Both the position numbers and the translations under genes were made by a program. DNA of 64,000 nt from Acanthopleura granulata. Lineage: Eukaryota; Mollusca; Polyplacophora; Chitonida; Chitonidae. The notes under the pieces are model-generated. The model made no database searches, was not told the origin of the DNA, and was given only the letters and a program-made list of their open reading frames with translations. The stretch lies in assembly GCA_016165875.1 (NCBI GenBank), contig JABBOT010000001.1:12150540-12214539 (forward strand), read 5' to 3'. Of the stretch, positions 13,201 through 25,384 are shown piece after piece. Position 1 is the stretch's first letter; every line of letters begins with the position of its first letter.

Positions 13201-16200
13201 AGAGAGGGTTTGATGGTGAAAGCGCCTACCAAATCCATCAGCCATGGCCAGAGAAAACTACAGAGTTTAACGTTTACACTGTCTGTGTATAACCAGGATA
13301 AAAAGATTCATGTAACTACTTGAACTACTTATGTATTTACACAGCTATCATGTGATGTTAAGTCAAGAGTTGATTCATTGGACTACTGTATTGGGCCCAC
13401 TTCACCATTGTGGGCCTCCAGTTACAAATTATCATGACTAGCCTATATACATTTAAGATATGGAGAGGCCACTTTGTAACATAAACTCTTCTGCACCCAG
13501 ATTTAGTCCTAGTAATCTGCAAACATTATGATCTGGAAATAACTGAAGCAGTATTTTTCTTTTTCAAGGAATAAATATGAGTGGGTCAGACGTGAAGAAT
13601 ACAAGGGATTTTTTTCAGGGTTGAGAACTGTACGCCTTTCTAATAATGTTTTCCTGCCAAATTCTGATACTGCACATTTGGCATTGTCGGCAAATGAAAT
13701 TTAGACATAAAATTTTGGACCTGTATGGTGTTTTAATGTGAATAATCATAATGTTATTCTGACTTTTCTCATTTAGACTGACAGATTATATTTTAAATGT
13801 GTACTGTAAAGTTTAAAGGGAATTTTAGTTTTCTCCATGGAATTTAGCCCAACTTTTCTACCACACAGGGAAAGTAAATTGTAATCTAATCACCCAAAGA
13901 TCTTGATGTCAAACATGTTGAAATATAAACCACATACATGTACATGTATACATGCACAAAAGTAAAGGAATTGCAGTGCGTTCCTTTGGCAGTTGAATAC
14001 TCATCAGAGTGGAACGTTTGTAACTGGTGCTAGCTGGGATAGGTAAAGACCAGAAATGGGTCTAATTTGAGAAGGAACCTTGTCCTGTTAATGGGTTACC
14101 CTGCTACTCTAGCTTTTTGCCAGTTGTATGTTAGGCCTGGGGTTTTAATGGCTACCATTCATAATCTGGTAGAAAGATAACAAGGTTTCTCTGAAGGCCA
14201 GTATGCTAGAACACCTTCCTGGGTTGCAAAGAGGGTATTGCTGGAGCTATTTTTACCGGTGTTTAGGGGATACGTCAAGTAGATGTAGATCTGCTGCTAC
14301 GTGTACATGCTGGAGTGCTGTGAGCTTGTGGTGTACAGTTTGAAGCCGGCCTGTTATTAAAGGGTTTGGACATGGCAGTTTGAAACCAGGCATTGAAGGG
14401 TTGTTGCTGCAGTTTGAAGTGTGTTTGCCAAGGGTTGTAGCGGAGTGACTTTCTCTGAGGTAGTTATCAAAGCTTAACCTTTTGTTACAGAACATGTATT
14501 TTCCATCTGACTGATTCCATGTTTAAGATACTAATCTCTGTTGTTAACAAGAAAACAATTGTTTGGAAGGGATTATCAAGTTATTTTAATGCTTAACCTG
14601 TTTTTTTATAGCACAAGTTCCTCAGCAACTTTTAAAATGGTTCGCACTTCTGGCAAACAGCAAGTGAAATTAATTTCACATTAAACTGTCATGTTAATTA
14701 GCAAGGGGATGTATTTCCTGTGTTTTTGGAGTGGTTGGCTAGCAGCTAAAACCTCATTAAGTTTAAAGCTGATGAAAATCTCGTGCATTTCCCTTGTCAC
14801 TTACTAGATAAAATTTGCTCTGGAACAGCCAGAATTGTTTGCCTTTAGCAGTGGTTTCATTAGCCATTGACATGCCTAGAAAATGCAGGCTTTGTTGAGT
14901 GTGGCAATTTAAGTTAGTTTTGGTGTTTCCTTCAGATCCTTATGTCACGGAGCTATTTTCTCGGTTTATTTATTTAGTACATGTATACGCCTGTGTTTTC
15001 TCCACTGTGTAGTACTGAATTTAAGAATGTATGCTAATCTAAGACAAAGCCCTGAGATGAAACTTTCCAAGAGACTTTGACAAGAAATACAGATACTTTG
15101 CCTGCATTTTAAAGTCCAGATTGTCATCATATGAAATTAAATTTCATATTGAACCTCAAAGCACCTAGCACCTAGTGAATGTAAGCTGGATGGAAAAGAC
15201 TTTTGTGGTGAGTGTAAGTTCAGTAACCCAGCACCTGTTGCACCACCCTCAGATATGGTGCCATGATACTGATATGCCCAACTCTGTCCTGTTTGACATT
15301 GCTCTGGAGTAGAACTGCCTTTGTATATATCACACATGCTCCTCTAGGTTCTCTGTCCGCATCCTGCCATTAGCAAAAACATATTAAATGTGAGGAAGGG
15401 AATGAGAGGTTGTCTTGCTTCTGTGGCAGGTTGCCAAGGAATTTCACTGTTCTTTCCAGTGCTCTCAGATTGTCAGAGGAAGGCCAACAAATGGAGTGTC
15501 TACCATCAGCAATCTGCCATATGTTCACTGTGATAGCTGGATCAGATGCTAGCGGGTTACCTGGGTCGGGTGTCAGCAGAATGCTAAGTGGGGTGGGCAA
15601 GGGATGTTTTGTCTTCATTATAAGTGAGAACCAGGCCTCTAGACACAAAGGGGAATAGATTTTGTGGTTTTCATAAACTGTTAATACCATAATACTGGTG
15701 CCATTATGTTAACATTGTCAAGCACATTTGTTGTAACAACCATTGGTGCTCTCCACATGTATGTGATTCAGAATATAGGGGATAATTAAATATTTATAAT
15801 TAGTTTGAAAATCTTTGATGAGTTGATTTTTTTTGATTTTTTTACTCCTGAATAGAGGGAAGCTACACTTTACCGCTTCGATGTTTCAGGCTCCTGAACA
15901 GATTTTATGCTTTAATTTGAATGGTTATGCTCTAAATGATACAGGTTTGAACTCTGATACAACAGGATAGACCCTGGAACTTGAGCATGTCAGTAGCCAT
16001 GTACATCCCATCTACACTGTCCGTGACATCTGTTTGTATGGTACATGTAGATCTAGGCCAGGTGATAAGCTGTGTATGTATGGTACGACTTTCAGAACAT
16101 GTCTACATGCTTGCCTGGTTTTTACAACCACATTCCATCATAACGTAGGTTTTTTGGCCACCCACATTTACTATATTATATGCGTGGAAGGAAAACTAAT

Positions 16201-18408
16201 GTATCAATTAGTGGAGGAGATATAGGTAGTGTTACCTGTATTACCTTTGCAGGGGAGGATGAGGGGGGGAGAAATCTATCTGCGTTGTTATAAATTTGTA
16301 TTTTATGAAGTTCTGTTGCTTCAGATATCCTATGACATGTACATGTAATATAGGAAGAGGCAATGTGTTGTTGGCTATTAATTATTATACCAGCCAAATC
16401 AGCATAATATCATGGCTGCCATAGAAAAGTTACTTTCTACATTGTTTCTGGAGTGAAAGTATCGTATATATTCAGATGTGTACATCAACAGTTTAGTGAA
16501 AAATTTTTGGAACACACTTGTGTATTGGATTGTGTTACAGCGACGGAGAGTACATGTACAGTGTTGAAGACAGATTTCATGTAGGTTGATATAAATACAT
16601 CTACAATTATCCGTCCAGTGCAAGTTAGCCCTGTTGATATTCATCACTTTTATTTATCACATTTTGCATTGTGTTCAGGCCTGTTAGTTTCTGGGTCCAG
16701 CACTGAACTTTGAATATCAGACATCATTGATATCATGATGTCAGAACAAGCAGAGCTTAGGGAGTGTTACTGAACTCCCTGCTTTCCCACGGAAATCTGT
16801 GGTCAAAAAAAAGGGGTGATAAATTTTACATTGATCTGAAACAAGGAATTAAATAAAAATGTGGACAGGAATACTTTCGTTTTACACATTCTAGGCCTGT
16901 GGCGATGAATATACAGGGACATCCATAATGACATTTTTTTCGAACAAATTGTGAAGTTTCTGTTTGTATTATGTACAGCAAGCAGTAGTTATGTAACAGT
17001 TTAGTTTTCGTGATCTAAGCATGTCCTGTACAAATTTATTCTGGACAAATTGGTGTTTGTAATGTGGTGTAATTTTCCATGAATCACTCGAGGCTATATG
17101 CCTACACCAGTTATCTGTCAGGGAAATGAAGTGAAAACAATTTCTGAATGTGATGGTGATATTACATCCCCTGTAATGATTTTGGAATGTGTTATAGGTT
17201 GAACTTACTGGAAATCTAGGTCAACTACATTTGTGAAATAAAATATGAAAACCATGACCAAAATGCCAATGAAGTCTGCAGTGTGCAAAAAGATTAAGGT
17301 ATTTAAGTAAATCCAGATGGAGTGTTGAGCATGAACAAGTTATGTGGATGTGTGTTAGGACAGGACAGGTATGATGGACCTATGTATGCTGCGTCTCTAG
17401 GTATTTGCATATCAGTGTTTACCTACTGTAATGTATATGTATCTGTTCAAGACCAGTCAGGTGAAAAGATCTGTTGTATGAGGTACGAACCTCCCAGTAC
17501 ATGCCATGTACAGAGATGAAGACCCCCAGAACTACCCTTTTGTCTTAGCTGATCAAAACATGTTCATGGGCATAGAAGCAGGCATAGCCTTAAGAATTTA
17601 ACAATGTAAGCTACATATATTTAGGGAAGGCACAATAATAATAATAAGAAGAATAATGTCTTTAGTTTCTTAGGGTAATGCAATTCAGTCAGTATATTAT
17701 TGATTTTCCCTGAGGCCCTCTACAAACACATATATATAAACATTGACACAATACACTAGTTGAACTAAAATGAAAACTGAATGTAATACCAAAGATATCA
17801 GTATTTAAACAAATATATGGTAAAATGGGCTATGGAACTCGGGAACTATGTACAAGGCAGGCTACTGTAAATCTTCAACCTTTTCAGACATTAATGTTAT
17901 CAAAGGCTTGTGAATGTATACAGTTATTGTAAAAACGAAGCGATAAATGACTTGTCTGTCTCACCAGAGGTGTAAGGTTCATAAAAGCATGAGAACCATT
18001 TCTCTGAACCTTACAGTTCTCCAAGAAAATTTTGAAATATTGTTTTCAGGGGTGGTAGAAAAGGTGGAAGAATTAAGGTATAATGATATAATAATGCAGC
18101 TATCTTTCGGATACATGTATATGGGTTAACCACTTGTCACGTAGGTGATGGAAATTCTGTACTGAGGATGCACATTGGAGAGTAGTAGGGAGAGCATTCC
18201 AGTTCAAACTTCCAGAATAGGAAAGAGGAAAAGGAGCAATTAGTCATATTGTTTTACTTGATCTTAGTTGTCTTTCTTCTTGTTCTTTTCGATGAAATGT
18301 ATATTTCGTATTTACTGGGAAATAGTCATTCAGAGATTTGCAGTTAGATATAACTTACAAATTTATAGTTAGACCCTTATGACACTGAATGATTACATAT
18401 ATACTTTT

Positions 18409-18624
18409 TCATGTTAAGGCTGAAAACATTTTAGAGGTAGTCATACTTGTGCTATTGTCTAATGTCAACCGTGCTGCAGTCTTTTGCAGTTTATACACTC
18501 TTTCCAAAAGTGCCTGTGAGCAGTTAGACCATCCTGTAACACAATATGTTATGTGTGGAAGAATGTATGCATTATAACAGAGCACTCTGGTTTTGTTAGG
18601 TAGAAAATCTTTGTGCTTCCTCAA
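18409..18624 (-). pseudogene. LINE ORF2 thumb and C-terminal fragment
   Basis: The block LPNKTRVLCYNAYILPHITY, then CVTGWSNC and RVYKLQKTAARLTLD, matches the conserved region after reverse transcriptase in CR1/Jockey LINEs (L..YN..ILPH..Y....W.....L...LQK.A.R). A further C-terminal block continues in another frame down to about 18143. Confidence 0.75.
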
Positions 18625-18857
18625 TACAGACAGCAGTTTAGAAATAGTAGCACATGCAGAATCAAAATGTTTTCACCAGGTAAGGCTTTCATCTACATGT
18701 AAACAAACAACTTTAAATTATTCACATTTTCAATGTGGTGACAGTCAGCCATAATGTTGAGAGGATGATGACGACAAAACTTCAGCTTTTTAGATGTTCA
18801 AATCATCATGGTATTGGTTGTCTTTCCATTTATTATCAATTTATTTTCTGAACACCA

Positions 18858-19172
18858 TCAAGATATATGCTGAAGATTAAAATTTAAAGTTTTTTCAATT
18901 TCTGCTAGGGGTTGGGAAGAACAGTACAATGACTTGTCAGCAGCATCATTTAAGTCATTTAAGTAAATAATGAACAACAGCAGACCAAGAGTCAAACCCT
19001 GGGGAACCCAAGATGTTACCTTCAAAGATAAGGATAAACTGTTTTTAAAACTGACTTTTTGAGACCTAGAGTCTAGATACGAAAACATCCAATCTAATTC
19101 AGCATCGGTTATGCCATAAATACATAACTTTTGATCAATAAGGTCAGATGCTTTTCTGAAGTTGATCATCAC
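18858..19172 (-). pseudogene. LINE ORF2 reverse transcriptase palm with catalytic block deleted
   Basis: The visible blocks are INFRKASDLIDQKLCIYGI, LDSRSQKVSF and VPQGLTLGLLLFIIYLNDL. After DAADKS the reading passes straight to LYCSSQPLAEIEKTLN. In related elements the (Y/F)ADD catalytic motif lies between these two, so it has been lost by an internal deletion near 18930. Confidence 0.75.
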
Positions 19173-19404
19173 AGAGCCAGTTATCTCATCATTATCAATA
19201 GCCTTTAGCCCGCTCTCAGTCAGTTGGTGTTAAAAGTATAAAAGAGGAGTGTCAAGGACGGAAGCCAAATTGTTTATCACTGAGAAGGTTGTTGTCAGAT
19301 GTATAATAAGACATGCATGCATGTGGCGTAGTAAGACTTTTGACAGAATTGGTAATATGGGGATGGGACAGCCTTGTTAACCATTCCTGCTTTATGCAGT
19401 GGGA

Positions 19405-19973
19405 TTATTTTTGATTTCTTCCAGTTGCATGAAAAAATAACAAACATGATGCACAGGTTAATGATTTTGTAATGGCACGTGTAATAGTGTCTGCACTGAA
19501 TTTTATAAATTTTGGGCTGATCTCATCTAACCCTGTGCTTTTGGAGACATCTAGCATCATGAGATGCCAATATACATCATTTTCAGTCATGAGGGAAATA
19601 GAGAAAGTGTTACCTGTAGATTTTCGTGTAGAAACGAAATCGGCTAGCTTTGCTAGTGATGAAGTTGCATTGATATTTTCTTCTGGGAAAAGATTTTCTG
19701 TAGCTTCTGTGAAGAATTTGTTAAATTCATTTGCAGTTTCAGTGGCATCTGGTAACAAGTGACCATTAGTGTTATTAGTGTGCCAAGATACTTGGCATGA
19801 GGGGCATGTATTGGGAGACAGTTTTCGATTACCTTCCAGGTGTTCTTATGCTTGTCATTTAAAATGGCCTCAGTCAAAAAATCTCTCTTGGCTTCTTGCA
19901 TAAGTCTGTTTACAGAGTTTCTTATTTCTTTGTTTTCTGAGGGATCATGGTTCTCATGAGTCATATTCTTCAA
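19405..19973 (-). pseudogene. LINE ORF2 linker and reverse transcriptase N-terminal fragments
   Basis: Two overlapping minus frames (19973-19653 and 19758-19405) carry the linker (DKHKNTWKVIENCLP) and the first reverse transcriptase block (LDVSKSTGLDEISPKFIKFS, the family's L...KA.G.D.I......). A frameshift between them breaks the ORF. Confidence 0.72.
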
Positions 19974-20221
19974 ATTGATAGCTTGCAGAATTTCTTCAGT
20001 TTGCTAGTCTGGTTGTTTGGTTCGTTTAACACACTTTTGCCTAAGTGGAAGGTTAGTATCTGTAATGTTCATAAAGGACTGAGTCCATGTATGAACGGCA
20101 ATATTAGGATCAGTAGAGATTTTAGTAAAGGTTCAGTTCATTCCTGCCATTTAGGGGAAGGGGTTTTCTTCAGATTAATGTTGAAATCCCATAAGATCAG
20201 AATTTCTTTGCATTTGGAGGC

Positions 20222-20491
20222 CTATAAGAAAAGCTGAGAATGACGGGTTTGGAAGTATGTAGTATTTTCTGTTAGTAATATTTCCGCTTGATCGACTTTA
20301 GGTAGCAAATGACAGATGTTCATATGACCTATTCTTAAACCTTTGTTAGTTAAACCAAGATCTATGTTACAAGTAAGAAAGTCAGTATTTAGATTCCAGA
20401 GTTTAACATTGTTACTGATAGGGAGAACTGTGGAATCAAAATTATTTGCCTCAGTAGATACCTCAGTTGAAAAGATATGTAAATAATACAA
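20222..20491 (-). pseudogene. LINE ORF2 endonuclease N-terminal fragment
   Basis: The segment GLRIGHMNICHLLPKVDQAE resembles the first strand of the endonuclease/exonuclease/phosphatase domain of LINE ORF2 (typically LN(A/I)RSL..K...). The expected following motifs are not in this frame, and only about 250 bases separate this open frame from the linker frame, too little for an intact endonuclease. Confidence 0.65.
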
Positions 20492-20935
20492 AAATCTAAT
20501 CTGGTAATATAAGTGAAGATATTAATAAAATCTAAGGCACTAATAAGATGCACTTCATCACAACTTTTAGTCCCTCTAAATTTATCAGAATGTCAGGTTC
20601 TTGAACACAGTGGTTTGTCAGGAAATTGTACAACCACAAACTGTAGAATTACATTCATCACAAAGTCCATTAAGTAAAGAGAATTTATTTCCTTTGGTGT
20701 TAGTAAATGTCATTTCAACAATTTTCCTTTCTTCGCCAAAGTGCTACTTTGTGAGACAATGTTTAGACTTATGTCAGAGTTTAGAGCAGTAATGGCAACA
20801 CAGAGGTTGTTGATGCCTACAATTTTATTGGGTATGGCTTTGCTCTCCACACTGAAAAACAGCTTTGATTTCTGTTCACTCTTGTGTTATTTTTAGTTTT
20901 GTGTGGTAAAATTGATACCATTCTGTTAATAGATA

Positions 20936-21874
20936 TCAAAAGGCATGATGTACCTTTTTGGCTTGGGTGGAGTCCAACTCCCACAAACAGTTCGCAGTTG
21001 ATATGTCCATAAGGTAGAAGAAATTCCTGAACATTGTCGGTGAACTCCAGATCATAGCTACGTACAAGTTCCTACAGGTTGCCATTAATAGTATCCGAAA
21101 TTTTGTTGTCCTTATATCCATCCTAGGGCAGATACCTGACAGAAGTATGTTAACTCTGGGAGACTTATTGTGAATCACATTGAGTAAGTTGTCATATTCT
21201 TGGGTGAATTTGTTCACATATTTGTGACAATCATTTGTTCCAACTTGTATGATTATGCTGCCCAGTCTTTTAATATCCATGCTTTTTATTTTGTTAGCGA
21301 TGGGTTGAATCTGAGCACCTCTCAGCGTCTGCACTTCAGTTCCTCTTCTCAGTCCCCCAGTGTTGATTCCTTGAATTATGGAATTTCCTGTGATTAGCGT
21401 TGATGGTTTCCATTTATTTGAATCAGGATAACATCTTTCAAACTTCGAATTCATAGTACTTGCAATGTTTTCAAAGTTAACTTCTCGTTCGGATGTCATG
21501 ATAATCATTGGTATAGATTTAGTCTTTTCTTCCTCTGATCTGCTGTATACTTTTAATTTCTCAGAATTATCTGGGCGAGAAGGCACATTTACTTCTTCAT
21601 TGGTAGTTGAAGCTCTCATTTCCACTCTAAAAGGTACACCGACAACACTAGGAGGTGTAACTGCTTTGTTCCTTACAGCATCAGCATAGGATTCTCTGGT
21701 GGTGGTTGGTGTTTGAACTGATGTAGTCACCTTCTTACTGTTCCAGCTATGAATTAAATGCTTAAGACTGACATTTTGGTGAAACATTTGATGAGTCAGC
21801 ATTAAATATGTTGACAGTATCAGCTTTTGATTTTCGTCTGTCTCTTTGTAGTCAGTTGTTAAGGAGGTGTTCAT
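20936..21874 (-). pseudogene. LINE ORF1 remnant with SGNH esterase-like domain
   Basis: The remnant is 312 codons. Residues 163-167 are GNSII (SGNH block I type). Residues 211-215 are VGTND (the block with the catalytic-site Asn), after a SIIIQ strand, and an ILLSGICPR strand follows at 243-251. The expected last block is out of frame: a GLHPSQKG reading lies in another minus-strand frame, with its His codon at 20967-20969, and the residue where the catalytic Asp is expected is Val. The N-terminal 130 residues are charged and unrecognised. The product is very likely non-functional. Confidence 0.7.
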
Positions 21875-24800
21875 GCTGTAATCTTTGCTGGTTGTGGTGT
21901 TTTGCTGAGGCTGACACGTTGTAGCATAACCATTCTCTGATTCCTGTACAACAGTTTACATCATACATTATTTGTGCTGACAGAGATATGATGAACCAAG
22001 TTTGACAGTTGATACGATTCGTCCATCATTGTGCAGTTGGTTGCTAAGGAAGTGTTGTTGTTTTGATTTTGCTGAGGTTGATTTTTTACAGCAAAAATAT
22101 CCTCAGTCTTCTCTGTAACTTTTTCACTGGTTCCACAGCAGGTATAGGTGATAAAATAAAACTACTAAATGATTTTTAGTCCATTTCTTGAAGGAGAATA
22201 TTGATACAGCTGCGACACAGGCAGCTGTATCATTCATCATGACAATGCATTTGACAGTTAGATATTTCCAGTTCAATGTTATTTCACAGATGCGGAAATC
22301 TTCACTGTAGGATTGTTCTCCTTGATCTCGAACACTTCACAGACCTTTTCATATCCTTTGCGTGACAATATCCACATCAGTGTGGAGGTAAAAATATTTT
22401 CACTGTAGAGCCCAACTCTAGTTGATCAGGGCGGCCATTTTGTTGTTCGACTTCACCATGTTTTGGTGCTACATATGTTTTTACATATTTTGAGGGAGGT
22501 TTATGATTAAAGACTTTCAGGCTTCTCATAGTTTCCATGATGAGATAACACTGGATTTAACATGTTCTGGTACAGACTGTACAAGCTGTTGGATATGTGG
22601 CAAACGTATAATTATAACAGGCTTCAGGATTCATGATATTTCTGTCTGATGACATACAACTTATTTATCATGTTTTGGCATGTGGAGACTATCTGGTAAA
22701 TAACATCATGACAGGTAGTGTGTGAACCTGTGATGTATTGTCAAGGAACTCTCCAATTAGTACCTTGACTATTGAGGTAAAACATGTACATCCACAAGCG
22801 GAAACAGTGTTTGGATACTGGCATGTGTCTTGAGCTGGTATTTTTACTTTTTGGCTTTTAATAAACCTATTGTTTGTGAGCTATTACAGGAGGAGTCTAC
22901 TTCAAGGCTCTTTAGGGATGTTCCACATCCCAACAATACACACTGTAGGTACATCCTTTCCATCCTGCTTGTGTCTTCATTGTCTCATTTGAGTGATACA
23001 GGAGTGGTACATGTACGGGCAGATTGTTATACTTCAGGATGTCCCTATGTGTACAAGTAACATTGTACATTGTACTTGGGAGTGGGCATAGTTCAGAGGA
23101 CCACATCCGGCCATGAAAATTCCAGACATTTGATGTGACCAAGACCCATAAATCTTTATAGTGTCACAAAGGTGGCTGTGCTCTGATGAATTCTGGTGTT
23201 CAGTGAACTGTTAGCAGTCATAAAGAGACATAACAATAAGCACAAAGTCTTGCTATGTCAGATGAAAGACCATTAACCACTCTCAAGAAATATAGATGTA
23301 TTTTTATTAGATGTTTTTCCACCAAGTAAAATGCATTTGAAACATTGAATTTTATGGTTGGCATTCCAACCATATTTTTACCAGTTATGCCAAGTCGTAG
23401 TTTTTGCCAGTTTAGACTTAGTCTCATACTGCTGGACTACCTCATTCAAACCTTGAAGCAAACTACAGTATTTGACCTAAAATCTTGTCCACTTCTAAGT
23501 TGTTCATTTTGTCCCATTCTAAGAGTTGTATTGACCTTAGGAAGGTGATTTGAGGTTTGTTGAGAGGCAAGATGAAAGGATTTGTTCACCTTTAATATGG
23601 GAGTTGCAGTCTTAGTTACCTTGGGACTGGAATATTTTGGCACTCTGTATGCTTTTAAAGCATACTTATTGTTACGAGAAAATGTGTTATAGGAAATGTT
23701 TAGAGGTAATAACATTTGTATGAATTAGGTGGAACTGCATAGCAGCTGGAAGCTGGGTTCATTTCTAGCTCGGTAAATGGTCTTTTGGTACTAGCACTAT
23801 ACATGTACTTGAGGTCAGAAGAGAGTAAGAATGGTCTCCTGTTTATGCTGGTGTACATAACTCCAGCACAGCCTTATCAGAAGGCTGGGGTAGGGAAGGT
23901 AAAACAGGAGCCTTTGTGTGAACATAGATCATGGTGCAGGCCACCCAGGGTTAGGTGCACTTGTCCTTGCTACTGGTTTATGATCAGGTTAGACAGCAGC
24001 AGCTCTACTGACATAAATCATCTCCTTACAGGAATAGGTCTGTGGGCCTTCTGTTGAACATGAAGCCTGTGTGGAAATATTTGAAAGAAGAAATATATGA
24101 ACCACATGTGCTCCTGTATAGAGTAATAGTGAAGTAACTCTGCATAATGATGCCATTTTGTTCATGTAGATGTTTATAATTCCTCTGTTTGATTAGTTGC
24201 ATAGTGGTTTGGAAGTAAACTGAAGTATCGACAAGAATGGGATCATTATTTGGAGTTACTTCACCATTGCTCTTCATGAAACTCCTTTGTGGCTCACATG
24301 GCTGTTTCTATAGGGGATGTCAAAGAATTGGGACATTTTCTGGACATCAACTGCATGCACTTGAACCACATGTCAATCATTGGTAGTAGTAGATTGATGT
24401 GTCGGTTTCCTGTGGGCCTGAAGGACAGCTTCCTGTAGCTGTGCTAATATTACACCCTCATCCCACATGTCCACAGTCAAAAGTTCCTGTTGTGAAATGT
24501 GATGCAGTCGGATGAGCTGTTGGAACCCCCCAGTAGTAACCCCTGGACAGCCCTTAGATCCTCCTTCCTCCTTATTTAGTAAACCAGTGGGCATTGGGGC
24601 CCGAGTGGGGAGTAGTAAAGGCTGTTGCCATGTGGAGCAGCCTCAGTCAGAGGTAGTCCTTAAAGGGAGTAGGTATCTCAGGTTCATGTGGCTTTGATGT
24701 AGGGGCTAGTAATTCCAATAGTGTGATAAGCTGTGGGGTATCATCTGCTTATCTCTGCTGCCTCCAACCCTTCAACCCACAGTACATGATCAGCGCACAG

Positions 24801-25232
24801 CTGTAGTACTGGCACAGGCCTAAGGCTGCACATTAGGTACTCTACCCTGACGGAAGTGTAAGTACTATCTCCTTCTCTCCATTGCTGTAATGTACAAATG
24901 TACAAGTAAATACATGTACAATGTACCTGTGTCTAACTGTAAGGAGAACATTTACTCATATATTGTAGACTTTTCTAAGCTATTTCAGTGTTTACTGTTC
25001 AGGATTGCTTGAAAGTTTTGTGCACTGAAAAACCATTGTGCCTATGAAGTAGTACATGTATGTAGGTGGTGCACAACACAAGTTGGTCAGAAAAACATCA
25101 AAGGGGGAAGGAGTACATCTCTGTATAACTATGTTGTCTTTAGTCTTCATGCTGTGCATGGAAGTGTGGTTTGAATATGGCTTCCTTTTTCAGACATGTC
25201 CTCTGCATTATTGCATGATTGCCCTTCACATA

Positions 25233-25384
25233 CATGTATATGTACACATGTAATTCCATCCACATTATGTGCCTTCAGTCACAATGAAGCAGCTAGTGCC
25301 CTGCCTGATCAACATTCCGCTGAAAGAAGCTTGTCAGAGATGCTTCATGTATATGTACACATGTAATTCCATCCACATTATGTG
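25233..25384. repeat. 39-bp direct repeat, copies 113 bases apart
   Basis: CATGTATATGTACACATGTA / ATTCCATCCACATTATGTG is present identically at 25233-25271 and 25346-25384. Confidence 0.9.

Larger units (their letters stand above)
8735..18139. other. no gene found
   Basis: Apart from the SINE fragments and the ORF at 10026 nothing is supported. Frequent TACATGTA palindromes occur (for example near 11468, 13936 and 16335). Confidence 0.6.
18140..22450 (-). mobile_element. decayed CR1/Jockey-superfamily LINE, minus strand
   Basis: Read on the minus strand, the pieces occur in LINE order: an ORF1 with an SGNH-esterase-like domain (21874-20936), an endonuclease start (20491-20222), linker and reverse transcriptase fingers (19973-19405), palm (19172-18858), thumb (18624-18409), and a C-terminal SYSGSLNWNALP-type block (about 18232-18143). 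All parts are split by frameshifts and stops. The outer ends are uncertain; the 5' limit near 22450 is a guess. An ORF1 with an esterase domain is known from CR1 elements, which favours that clade. Confidence 0.8.
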
